From Actinomycetota bacterium (lineage in GTDB: Bacteria; Actinomycetota; Actinomycetes; S36-B12; UBA10799): a DNA stretch of 43,442 nucleotides. A model generated the notes under the pieces. The model was not told the DNA's origin. It saw nothing but the letters and a program-made list of their open reading frames with translations, and did not search any database. Below are positions 8,164 through 16,175 of this stretch, in pieces. The stretch covers positions 1 to 43,442 of the forward strand of contig CAUJEJ010000109.1 in assembly GCA_963169255.1 (NCBI GenBank). Reading direction: 5' to 3'. Made by a program: the position numbers and the translations under genes. Every line of letters starts with the position of its first letter. Position 1 is the first letter of the stretch.

Positions 8164-10047
8164 ATGAGTAAACGAATTCCCACCTCACTGCGCACTTATC
8201 TGACGCCGGATTTGACCTGGCTGCCACTCGCCTTGTTGATCCTCGCGGTCATTCCCGCGATGGCTGGCTGGACATGGCCTTGCCTCGTCTTACTCGTCGC
8301 ATCCGTCTGCGCCTCGGCAGCTACCAGGCGCAAGGCGAGCCCTGCGCGAACCTTGCTTGAGCTCGGCGGCTTCTTCGGCCCCGCGATCCGCGGACTCCGA
8401 TTGGCAGTGCTCCTCCTCCTTGGCAGCCACGTCTGGTCGAACTCGTCCATCACGATCGCAATTGCCACGTGCGGAATCGTCATGGTGCTTGCGTCAACGT
8501 TCACTGACATCACCGTGGATCGCTTGGCTGCCCGGCTGATTCCGGAAATCCTCACTCGCAATCTCAACATCAACGTAGCTACTCCACCTCTGCCTGCCCG
8601 ACTCTTAGCTCAGGGGCTCGCCCTCGTCGTTGCGGAATTGATGCTCATCGTCGTGGGCTGCCTCGTGACTGACTCCCTCGTGCTGGCCTGGGTCGGCGCT
8701 GGGTGTGCCGTCCTCGCCTTGGCCGTGCTGACCCTCGCGACAGACCGGGTGCTGCGATCGAAGGGCAATGCCTTCCGCGATCAGGTGCTCGCGGATGTCC
8801 AAACATCCTTGAAGAATCTCAACCCCGAGGTTGCCGTCTATCTCGGCGCGAATGATCCGACAACCGTCTACCAACTTGAAAGCTGGCTCGCGACTGCCGA
8901 GGGCATCGAAGAATCGACCATCGTGGTCGTTCGATCCGTTGAGGTATTCGAAGCCCTGGGTAAGACATCCGTGCCAGTGATCGCCCTCGTCACAGCCAAG
9001 GATCTGTTGGCGCTCAACCTCTCGACTCTGCGCGCCGGACTGTTCGTCGCGAACACCGGCGACGTCATCCACCTCGTTCGAGAACAGAACCCGATGTCGG
9101 CATTCATCGGCCACGGCGACAGCGACAAGAATTCGTCGTTCAACCCCTTCACCAAGGTGTACGACGAAGTGTGGGTTGCCGGTAAAGCTGGTGAAGATCG
9201 CTACACCCGCGCGCAGATCGGGATTCGACCCGACCAGTTCGTCGCTGTCGGGCGACCTCAGCTTGAAGCGATTGATGTCAATGTGCTCAACCCACACGCC
9301 CCCGGTCACATCCCCACCATCTTGTACGCCCCAACGTGGGAGGGCTGGAACCAGGAACAGGAGTACTGCTCGCTCCTTGCCCAGGGTGTTGATTTTGTTG
9401 AGCAGGTCCTCGCTCACCCCACAACGTTCCGACTGATCTTCAAACCACACCCCTTCACGGGGATCCGCAATCCGAAGGCCCGCGCATCGGCCAACAAGAT
9501 TGCTGGGTTGATCCGCAAGTCAAATTCCGCGCGCGGAATCAGCGCGGTCCAAGCGACACCCAAGCGGGCAAACATGGCTACCTCTGCGCGAGAGGCCAAC
9601 CGACTCGCTACCGAGGGCGGCAACGACTACTTCGCCAAGATTAGCCCGCAGGCAAACCTGATCGTTCAACCGAATGACGGCCTCGGGATCTTCCAGTGCT
9701 TCGAGCACAGTGACGCGTTGATCACTGATGTCTCCAGTGTGCTCAGCGACTTCTTGATCACCGATCGACCGTTTGCGGTCTGCAATCCCCGATCGACGTC
9801 GGCGGCTCAATTCGTCGCTGAATTCCCTTCCGCTGCTGGCGGCTACGTCGTGGACCGCGACGGATCTAACGCCGGAGACTTCCTCGACGTCATCGCAGGC
9901 AACGCACCAGACTCCCAGGAGCAGGCGCGTCGCCGTACACGGGAATCCCTGCTAGGACCGGCAACACCGGCGGCAACTGTTCGCTTCAACTCAGCCGTGA
10001 CTGCCTTGATTGCGCGCGCAAACGAGCGCATCACAGAGCGCGGCTAA
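8164..10047 (+). CDS. Membrane-fused CDP-glycerol/CDP-ribitol polyol-phosphate transferase (TagB/TagF type)
   Basis: A 627-residue protein with two parts. Residues about 15-200 contain several hydrophobic stretches (around 17-55, 75-115 and 145-195), suggesting about six membrane helices. Residues about 220-600 form a TagB/TagF-like glycerophosphotransferase domain: FIGHGDSDK (H317), LYAPTWEGW (from 387), FKPHPF (H429) and DVSSVLSDFL. The two histidines match the catalytic His pair of the Staphylococcus TagF fold. Bacillus TagF has no membrane domain, so this layout is unusual. A five-codon reading frame (8154-8171) with its own ribosome site overlaps the start. Its stop overlaps the converging gene at 10044 by 4 bases. 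Ribitol or glycerol phosphate as substrate is inferred from the CDP-ribitol synthase nearby. Confidence 0.85.
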   Translation: MSKRIPTSLRTYLTPDLTWLPLALLILAVIPAMAGWTWPCLVLLVASVCASAATRRKASPARTLLELGGFFGPAIRGLRLAVLLLLGSHVWSNSSITIAIATCGIVMVLASTFTDITVDRLAARLIPEILTRNLNINVATPPLPARLLAQGLALVVAELMLIVVGCLVTDSLVLAWVGAGCAVLALAVLTLATDRVLRSKGNAFRDQVLADVQTSLKNLNPEVAVYLGANDPTTVYQLESWLATAEGIEESTIVVVRSVEVFEALGKTSVPVIALVTAKDLLALNLSTLRAGLFVANTGDVIHLVREQNPMSAFIGHGDSDKNSSFNPFTKVYDEVWVAGKAGEDRYTRAQIGIRPDQFVAVGRPQLEAIDVNVLNPHAPGHIPTILYAPTWEGWNQEQEYCSLLAQGVDFVEQVLAHPTTFRLIFKPHPFTGIRNPKARASANKIAGLIRKSNSARGISAVQATPKRANMATSAREANRLATEGGNDYFAKISPQANLIVQPNDGLGIFQCFEHSDALITDVSSVLSDFLITDRPFAVCNPRSTSAAQFVAEFPSAAGGYVVDRDGSNAGDFLDVIAGNAPDSQEQARRRTRESLLGPATPAATVRFNSAVTALIARANERITERG

Positions 10048-11261
10048 CGCTGGGCCAACAGCTCGTCACGCAAGTCTGCGACCTTCGTGACGGCCGCAAC
10101 GAACGCCTCCGTCGCAACCCCTCGACTCGTATCTCCGAAGCAATACTCGCGGATCTCATCGATCGTCACGGCGGCATCACCGGTCTTTGCATCAGCAAGC
10201 CAGTCAGGCACCAACTCCGCTTGATCGGCAGGGAGGAGCGTAAAACGCGCCATCACTGAGTCCGGCGTAACGAGGGCGCGCGTCTCACTCGGCTTCGTGA
10301 CCACGACGGGTTTTCCTGCCGCAACGGCGTCGAGCGCAACGGCAGAGACATCGGCGACCACAACATCTGCGTTGGCCAGGCTCACACCGAAGTCCGGCTT
10401 GTTGCAGACGTGGTGCCCGGCCGCAGGATTCTGCTTCGCGGCCGCAACAATCGCCTCAGCGATTTCGGTACATGCCTGCGCGTACGCACTATCGCGATGC
10501 CCCGACAGCGGGTGCTGCCGGAAGACCACTCGGTAGGACCCATCGGCGATCAGTGCTCGCACCATCGTGAGGCCGTGCGTGCGCGCCGATCCGTAGGTGT
10601 TGGCAACCCGGTCGCCCTCCCAACTTGGCGCGTACAGCACTGTCGCGAGGTCTGCGGGACGAGGCGAAATCGCGAACTCAACGTCGACTTGCGGCCGCCC
10701 AACAACCAGCAGCCGTTGTGATGATTCAAAGTTGATGAGGCGCCGGTCGATGCGATCGATGGCCGCCTGACCTGCCACAAAGGTGAAGTCGTACGCCTTC
10801 AGTTGGTTGGACGCAGATATGCCGATCTTGTCGGACTCCCCATGCCCGATGTACACGTGCAGCGCAGACGGGTGCCACATCATCGCAAAATTCGCTCGGT
10901 GGTGATTCACATAGAGCACAACTTTGGGATCGTGGGCAGCTACAAACGGATCGATCGCATTGTGGCGGGCGGCGAGCACGACTGGGAAGGGATTGGTTGG
11001 GTCCTGAGTCAGCGCCAATGCAGCATCAGCTGACCTCGTCAGAATCAGCACGCGGTGTTGCGAGTCAACCGCCTTAAGCACGTCGAACCACTGCCGCAAT
11101 TGGTAGAGATTCGCTTCGGTATCCGCAAAATACACAAGGACATCGAAGGTGCCAGACGGGCGAGGCTCACCGGAACGCACCAGAAGTTTGCTGGCCTTTC
11201 GGACAGCTAGGCGATGCCGCGCCGTTCGGGCGATGCCAACAAGCTCAGAGCTGATCGACAT
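10044..11261 (-). CDS. CDP-glycerol/CDP-ribitol polyol-phosphate transferase (TagB/TagF type), soluble
   Basis: A 405-residue paralogue of the preceding enzyme without the membrane part. It shows YIGHGESDKIG, LYAPSWEGDR, FRQHPLSGHRD and a nucleotide-binding-like ADVSAVALDAVAAGKPVVV. The KPHP motif of the partner is replaced here by RQHP, keeping the histidine. Compared with the longest open frame (start 11408), I start at ATG 11261: it gives MSISSELVGIARTARHRLAV, is preceded by AAAGGA, and overlaps the upstream synthase gene by 17 bases, while the extra 49 upstream residues are the antisense-like Cys/Arg-rich type seen in non-coding frames. It may act as the primase (TagB-like) or polymerase; which of the two enzymes does what cannot be decided from sequence. 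Confidence 0.86.
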   Translation of the reverse strand: MSISSELVGIARTARHRLAVRKASKLLVRSGEPRPSGTFDVLVYFADTEANLYQLRQWFDVLKAVDSQHRVLILTRSADAALALTQDPTNPFPVVLAARHNAIDPFVAAHDPKVVLYVNHHRANFAMMWHPSALHVYIGHGESDKIGISASNQLKAYDFTFVAGQAAIDRIDRRLINFESSQRLLVVGRPQVDVEFAISPRPADLATVLYAPSWEGDRVANTYGSARTHGLTMVRALIADGSYRVVFRQHPLSGHRDSAYAQACTEIAEAIVAAAKQNPAAGHHVCNKPDFGVSLANADVVVADVSAVALDAVAAGKPVVVTKPSETRALVTPDSVMARFTLLPADQAELVPDWLADAKTGDAAVTIDEIREYCFGDTSRGVATEAFVAAVTKVADLRDELLAQR

Positions 11262-12729
11262 CGCTGGTGAGTTCCTTTGCCGACAACGGATCCACCCGAC
11301 GCACGTCGACGATGTGCCCCGTTTGCGGCGCGAGCAACACATCGATCGACGCTGCTGCAACCACTTCAGATTCCAACAGACTTCCGGGCGGCTCAGCACC
11401 GAACGCATTTGTCCTCATCGGAGTTCCGGTGCGCTCTGGATTGATGCAGTTGACCCGAACGCCAGCGTCAGCCCACTCGTCAGCAAGTGCCTGGGTGAGA
11501 TTTACCAGGCCCGCCTTTGCTGAGGAGTACAGGCTGTAGCCCGACCGCCCGCGGGTGTAGGAACTCGAGGTGAAGAGCAGCAGCGAACCTTTGGTCTTCG
11601 CCAGGTGCGGGTAGAACTCCTGCGCGATGAAGATCGGCGCCAGATAGTTGACTCCGGTTGCGTGGTAGATCGTGTCTTCACTCTCGTCTGCCAACTCACC
11701 TCGAGGCAGCACCCCTGCGGTGTTGACGACGTAGTCGACGCGGCCCGTTTCCGCCAGCACCTGGGCGCAAGCTGCGCGGACGTCGTCGCGGCGGTCGACG
11801 TGAGTATTCGTCGACGAACGCGAGAATGACTTCACCACTGCGCCGTGTTTTGACGCTAGATCCGCGATGTCCGCTCCAATGCCGTACGACCCACCAAAGA
11901 TCACGATGGTCTTGCCATTGAGGCGTTCGCGATACTCGTCCGGACTCATCGAGGCGGGTCGGTCGTGGCTGCCCAACTGAAACAGCTTGTCAGCCACGAA
12001 CACATCAATCGGCTCGGTGACCTTCATATTCTGGTCGTCACCATGCACGACCCCGATTGGCACCTCGGGCAGGTAGCGCAGCACCACGGTGCAGTCATCC
12101 GTCGCGACGAAGTTGGGATCGTTTTCGGCGTTGACGTAGGCCTGCCGAATCGTGTCGAGCTTGAAGGCCTGTGGAGTTTGGCCGCGTCGAAGCAGATGCC
12201 GCGGCAACACATCGACAAGTTGTTCGAGCTTCTGCTCGCTTCCTTCCGCTGGCGGGCCGTCAACCTGAATGATGGTGTCCGCTGAGGGAATCGCAGTGTC
12301 GACGGCCGAGTACGACTCCAGGGCTTCAACCAAGTCTCGGATGATCCGATCAGCGAGCAGAGGCCTGACGGCGTCATGGAACAACACGTTGCAGTTCTGG
12401 TCCCCCAACGCCTTGATAGCCAGTGCCGTGGTTGCGTTGCGCGTCGCGGCCCCTTCAAGGATCTGCGTGACCTTGGAGTAGCCGCCCTTGCGAACGATCT
12501 CGCGAATCGCATCGAGGTGACCGGGCACCATCATGACGATGATCTCGTCAATGGCGTTCGACTCCTCGAACAGCGCGATCGTGTGCTCGATGATCGGGCG
12601 CCCCGCGACCTTGATGAGTTGCTTGGGAATCTGCAAACCAACCCGTGCACCAACACCGCCCGCCAGAACAACAGCAACAGTCTTGGTATCGCCGTGGCTA
12701 CCCACAGCCTCATCGGTTGTTGCCGTCAT
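11245..12729 (-). CDS. Bifunctional cytidylyltransferase / SDR oxidoreductase (predicted CDP-ribitol synthase, TarI-TarJ-like activity)
   Basis: A 494-residue fusion. Residues about 15-240 are an IspD/TarI-type cytidylyltransferase (VVLAGGVGARVG, then IPKQLIKVAGRP, and FHDAVRPLL). Residues about 265-480 are a short-chain dehydrogenase: GGSYGIGADIA cofactor loop, NTAG, and the YSLYSSAK active site. The same order is known in Haemophilus Bcs1/Acs1, which reduces ribulose-5-phosphate and couples the product to CTP, giving CDP-ribitol. In Gram-positive bacteria TarJ is a different, zinc-dependent reductase, so this is the SDR-type solution. Start ATG 12729 follows GAGG; an upstream start at 12774 is less likely. 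The polyol is inferred; glycerol or another pentitol is possible. Confidence 0.85.
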   Translation of the reverse strand: MTATTDEAVGSHGDTKTVAVVLAGGVGARVGLQIPKQLIKVAGRPIIEHTIALFEESNAIDEIIVMMVPGHLDAIREIVRKGGYSKVTQILEGAATRNATTALAIKALGDQNCNVLFHDAVRPLLADRIIRDLVEALESYSAVDTAIPSADTIIQVDGPPAEGSEQKLEQLVDVLPRHLLRRGQTPQAFKLDTIRQAYVNAENDPNFVATDDCTVVLRYLPEVPIGVVHGDDQNMKVTEPIDVFVADKLFQLGSHDRPASMSPDEYRERLNGKTIVIFGGSYGIGADIADLASKHGAVVKSFSRSSTNTHVDRRDDVRAACAQVLAETGRVDYVVNTAGVLPRGELADESEDTIYHATGVNYLAPIFIAQEFYPHLAKTKGSLLLFTSSSYTRGRSGYSLYSSAKAGLVNLTQALADEWADAGVRVNCINPERTGTPMRTNAFGAEPPGSLLESEVVAAASIDVLLAPQTGHIVDVRRVDPLSAKELTSDVDQL

Positions 12730-12795
12730 AGGTGCGTAATCCTCACTGAAGTGCTGCTGCGGGCACAGTCGCAAGCCCGGACGTTGAACGACGCC

Positions 12796-12801
12796 ACTCT
12801 A
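12796..12801 (-). promoter_or_regulatory. Candidate -10 box for the CDP-ribitol synthase / TagF operon
   Basis: Minus-strand TAGAGT about 66 bases before ATG 12729, in the 79-base gap after the fadE25-like gene. It would give a short 5' leader carrying the GAGG ribosome site. No convincing -35 box was seen. Confidence 0.25.
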
Positions 12802-12808
12802 ACGCGAT

Positions 12809-13972
12809 CTAACCCCTGAGCAGATTACGCGCGACGACAATCCGCTGGATCTGATTCGTCCCCTCGTAGATTTGTGTGATCTTGGCATCGCGCATGAACC
12901 GCTCCACTGGGTAGTCCTTGACGTAGCCGTAGCCGCCAAAGACCTGGACGGCGTCGGTCGTGACCTTCATCGCGACATCTGAGGCGAAACACTTCGCAGA
13001 GGCGCCGAAGTAGGTAGCTGTCGGCTCACCACGCTCACTCACTGCAGCGGCGTGGTAGACCAACTGACGCGCCGCCTCAACCTCGATCGCCATGTCCGCG
13101 AGCATGAATTGAATGCCCTGGAAGTCAGCGATCGCCTTGCCGAACTGCGAGCGCTCTTTGGCATATTCGACTGCTGCGTCGAGAGCCCCTTGTGCCAAGC
13201 CGACCGCTTGGGCGCCGATCCCCACCCGCGTCACGTCGAGCGCCTTCATCGCAGTGGTCCACCCTGTCCCGGGTTCGCCAATCATTCGGTCTGCTGGAAG
13301 CCGGACGTTGTCGAAGTACAGTTCGCGCGTTGGTGATCCCTTGATTCCGAGTTTGCGCTCCGGCGCACCGAGCGAAAACCCCTCGTCATCGGCGTGGACG
13401 ACAAACGCCGAGATGCCCTTAGGGCCCTTTTCGGGATCCGTGCTCGCCATCACGGTGTAGTACTTCGAGATGCCCGCATTAGTGATCCATCGCTTGTTTC
13501 CGTTGAGAATCCAGTCATCGCCGTCTCGTACCGCCCGGCTTCGCATGCTGGCCGCGTCACTGCCCGCCTCGGGCTCGCTGAGCGCATAAGAGAACATCGC
13601 CTCACCACGGGCGACCTCCGGCAGGTATCGCTGCTTGATCGCCTCACCGCCGCCCACCAGGATCGGCGTGGTTCCGAGCTTGTTAACCGCCGGGATCAAC
13701 GAACTCGATCCGCACACGCGGGCAACCTCCTCGACGACGATGCAAGCCGCCAAGTTGTCGCCGCCGGAACCTTCGTACTCCTCAGGGATCGAAATTGCGT
13801 GGAATCCTGATGCCGCCAGCGCCTCGTAGACGTCCCACGGGAACTCACCAGTCTCATCTATCTCGGCTGCTCGAGGCGCAATCTTGTCAAGCGCGAGCGC
13901 CCGCACCGCCGCGCGCAACTCAAGGTGCTCTGGCGAGAGTTGGTACAGGTCGAAATCTGGGTTTCCTGCCAT
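12809..13972 (-). CDS. fadE25: Acyl-CoA dehydrogenase (FadE25-like)
   Basis: A 387-residue flavin enzyme that introduces a 2,3-double bond into acyl-CoA. Diagnostic regions are [19 protein letters not shown] (FAD-binding), [21 protein letters not shown], and near the end [20 protein letters not shown] followed by [11 protein letters not shown], which contains the catalytic glutamate. The sequence closely follows my memory of mycobacterial FadE25 (Rv3274c), including the EDE/GIKGSPT and IPAVNKLGT stretches. The ATG at 13972 has AAGGA 9 bases upstream. In M. tuberculosis this gene is directly beside purE; here about 6 kb of polymer-export genes lie between them. Substrate chain length is not shown. 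Confidence 0.93.
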   Translation of the reverse strand: MAGNPDFDLYQLSPEHLELRAAVRALALDKIAPRAAEIDETGEFPWDVYEALAASGFHAISIPEEYEGSGGDNLAACIVVEEVARVCGSSSLIPAVNKLGTTPILVGGGEAIKQRYLPEVARGEAMFSYALSEPEAGSDAASMRSRAVRDGDDWILNGNKRWITNAGISKYYTVMASTDPEKGPKGISAFVVHADDEGFSLGAPERKLGIKGSPTRELYFDNVRLPADRMIGEPGTGWTTAMKALDVTRVGIGAQAVGLAQGALDAAVEYAKERSQFGKAIADFQGIQFMLADMAIEVEAARQLVYHAAAVSERGEPTATYFGASAKCFASDVAMKVTTDAVQVFGGYGYVKDYPVERFMRDAKITQIYEGTNQIQRIVVARNLLRG

Positions 13973-14052
13973 GAGTCATCGTCCTTAGTCGCAAATGCCT
14001 GATAGATGGGCTGGCGCGGCGAGTATACGAAGTCCCTGACTCGGGCCTCGAC

Positions 14053-14058
14053 TAACCT
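14053..14058 (+). promoter_or_regulatory. -10 box of a likely leaderless promoter (UDP-glucose dehydrogenase gene)
   Basis: TAACCT-gatgcc-ATG: a TANNNT box followed by exactly six bases and the start codon at 14065. There is no ribosome-binding sequence. The identical hexamer and spacing recur before the GtrA gene at 23848. Confidence 0.6.
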
Positions 14059-14064
14059 GATGCC

Positions 14065-15396
14065 ATGACTTCTGCACCTCCCCCGAAACTGAGCGTCATT
14101 GGCACTGGATATCTTGGTGCCGTCCATGCCGCTTGTATGGCGAACTTTGGATTCGACGTCATCGGGGTTGATGTTGACCAACGCAAAATTGATCAGCTCA
14201 GCGAAGGCAAACCCCCATTCTATGAACCCGAACTGCCGGAGATCCTCACCGCAGCGTTGGACTCTGGGCGCCTAACGTTCACGACCGACCTCGCGCAGGC
14301 CGCTGCCTTCGCCGACGTTCACTTCATTTGCGTCGGAACTCCGCAGAGCGCCAACTCAAACGCGGCCGATGTCACCTTCGTGAATTCTGCTGTCTCGGGG
14401 CTTGTCCCCCACCTCACCCGCGACGCACTCTTGGTCGGCAAGTCGACAGTTCCAGTTGGCACCGCCGCGAGACTACGGACGCTGGCTCGTTCGCTCGCTC
14501 CTGCTGGTGTCAACGTGGACCTCGCGTGGAACCCGGAATTCCTCCGCGAGGGCTTCGCGGTTGCCGACACCCAGCGCCCTGACCGGATCGTCATTGGAAC
14601 CGACAGCGATTCCGCAGATCAACTATTGCGCGCGGTCTATGCCCACCAACTCGCCGATGGCGTCCCCTACCTCCGCACGGATCTGGCAACCGCGGAACTC
14701 GTGAAGGTTGCCGCGAACTCGTTCCTGGCAACGAAGATCTCGTTTATCAACGCGATGGCTGAGGTCTGTGAACGTGCCGGTGCGGACGTCACAGCACTCG
14801 CACACGCGATCGGATACGACGACCGGATCGGCGCAAAGTTCCTGCGAGCCGGAGTCGGATTCGGCGGCGGGTGCCTACCCAAGGACATCCGTGCCTTCAT
14901 GGCCAGGGCCGGTGAACTTGGCGTTGACGACGCATTGTCATTCCTCAAAGAGATCGATGACATCAACCTTCGCCAACGGACCCGGACTGCCAACGCCGCG
15001 GTAACGATGCTTGGCGGCAGCGTCAACGGCAAGACGATTGCCGCCCTCGGAGCAGCGTTCAAGCCCGATAGCGACGATGTTCGCGACTCACCCGCACTCG
15101 ACGTGGCCGCGAACCTGCACCTACAGGGCGCACGGGTTCGGGTATATGACCCCAAGGCGATGGCGAACGCCGCAGCGCTGTTCCCCACGTTGGACTTTGT
15201 TGATTCAGCAATCGATGCGTGCGCAGACGCCGATCTTGTCCTTCTCCTCACGGAGTGGAAAGAGTTCGTTGCGCTTGACCCGAATGAGCTTGCGGCGCGC
15301 ACCGCGGGCAAGCGCATCCTGGACGCACGCAACGTGCTCGATCCCGTCGCCTGGCGGGCGGGCGGGTGGCACTACCGAGGGCTCGGGCGCCCTTAG
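14065..15396 (+). CDS. UDP-glucose 6-dehydrogenase
   Basis: A 443-residue enzyme that oxidises UDP-glucose twice, giving UDP-glucuronate and two NADH. The NAD-binding motif GTGYLG is at 13-18; GKSTVPVGTA and WNPEFLREG follow; the catalytic cysteine is C270 in GFGGGCLPKD; the C-terminal UDP-binding part has AFKPDSDDVRDSPALDVA. Length and motif order are normal for the family. It is monocistronic, flanked by a divergent acyl-CoA dehydrogenase and a convergent ABC gene whose stop codon overlaps its own (TTAG at 15393-15396). Its product can feed the decarboxylase at 5498 to make UDP-xylose, or supply glucuronate to a surface polymer. Confidence 0.93.
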   Translation: MTSAPPPKLSVIGTGYLGAVHAACMANFGFDVIGVDVDQRKIDQLSEGKPPFYEPELPEILTAALDSGRLTFTTDLAQAAAFADVHFICVGTPQSANSNAADVTFVNSAVSGLVPHLTRDALLVGKSTVPVGTAARLRTLARSLAPAGVNVDLAWNPEFLREGFAVADTQRPDRIVIGTDSDSADQLLRAVYAHQLADGVPYLRTDLATAELVKVAANSFLATKISFINAMAEVCERAGADVTALAHAIGYDDRIGAKFLRAGVGFGGGCLPKDIRAFMARAGELGVDDALSFLKEIDDINLRQRTRTANAAVTMLGGSVNGKTIAALGAAFKPDSDDVRDSPALDVAANLHLQGARVRVYDPKAMANAAALFPTLDFVDSAIDACADADLVLLLTEWKEFVALDPNELAARTAGKRILDARNVLDPVAWRAGGWHYRGLGRP

Positions 15397-16175
15397 AAGT
15401 CCTGCATCGTGGTCACGGCGTCCGGATCGACGCCGGTGCTTTCGTTGTAGGCAGCGATTACCTCGGTTGGCGTCCCGTACATCTTGAGCACACCCTTTTC
15501 GAGCCAGATCGCGTCCGTGCAGAGTTCCTCGACGGTCGCAAGTGCGTGGGAGACCAGGACCATCGTGTGGGCCTCGGAAAGCAGTTCATTCATCTTGGCG
15601 TGAGCCTTGGCTTTGAATGCGGCATCGCCAGTCGACAGCGCTTCATCAACGATGAGGATGTCCGGCTCCATATGTACAGCGACGGCGAATGCCAAGCGCG
15701 CGCCCATACCTGATGAGTACGTCTTCATCGGCATTTCGAGGAAGTCGCCCAATTCGGTCCAAGCCGCGATCTCTTCGGTTTTAGCCTCAACTTCGGCTCG
15801 GGTGTACCCCACGGCAAGCCCGCCGAGCATGATGTTCTCGTAACCCGAGAGCTTCTGGTTGAAGCCGACACCTAAAGCAAGCAGCGTGCTGACCCGGCCG
15901 TTGATTTCGATGCGGCCCTCGGTCGGCGGCAAGATGCCCGAGATCGCCCGGACCAGCGTCGTCTTACCCGCCCCGTTGTTGCCAACAATGCCGAGAACTC
16001 GCTTGCGTGGAAGCTCGAAGGTCACGCCCTTGAGCGCCTTCACTTCCTTCACCACTCGTTCGCCACGGCCGACCCGCCGCAAGGACGACTTCAACGTCGG
16101 CTTCTTCTCGAATGTCGTTCGATACGTGACCGAGAGGTTTTGAACGCGGATCGCGGGATCAGAGTCTGACGGCAA
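15393..16175 (-). CDS. ABC transporter ATP-binding protein, polysaccharide/teichoic acid export (TagH/Wzt type)
   Basis: A 260-residue ATPase. Walker A is at 65-72 (GNNGAGKT), the signature YSSGMGARLA near 153-162, Walker B ILIVDE at 173-178, and a switch histidine in VLVSHAL. The N-terminal segment before the P-loop (SLRR...VKEVKALKGVTF) is typical of polysaccharide exporters. It ends soon after the ATPase core, so there is no C-terminal sugar-binding domain of the long Wzt type. I chose TTG 16175: AAGGGAG lies 7 bases upstream and the result overlaps the permease stop by 17 bases; longer frames add 36 non-conserved residues. It forms a transporter with the upstream permease, exporting lipid-linked polymer across the membrane. 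Confidence 0.9.
   Translation of the reverse strand: MPSDSDPAIRVQNLSVTYRTTFEKKPTLKSSLRRVGRGERVVKEVKALKGVTFELPRKRVLGIVGNNGAGKTTLVRAISGILPPTEGRIEINGRVSTLLALGVGFNQKLSGYENIMLGGLAVGYTRAEVEAKTEEIAAWTELGDFLEMPMKTYSSGMGARLAFAVAVHMEPDILIVDEALSTGDAAFKAKAHAKMNELLSEAHTMVLVSHALATVEELCTDAIWLEKGVLKMYGTPTEVIAAYNESTGVDPDAVTTMQDF

Noticed and set aside
8605-9450. Minus-strand frame of 281 codons opposite the TagF-like gene
   Set aside because: No recognisable domain or ribosome site; explained as an antisense frame.
13858-14181. Minus-strand frame crossing the start of the UDP-glucose dehydrogenase gene
   Set aside because: It overlaps two well-supported genes in wrong frames and has no homology signal.
14667-15332. 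Minus-strand frame of 221 codons within the UDP-glucose dehydrogenase gene
   Set aside because: Ser/Arg/Ala-rich low-complexity translation, fully covered by a conserved enzyme on the other strand.
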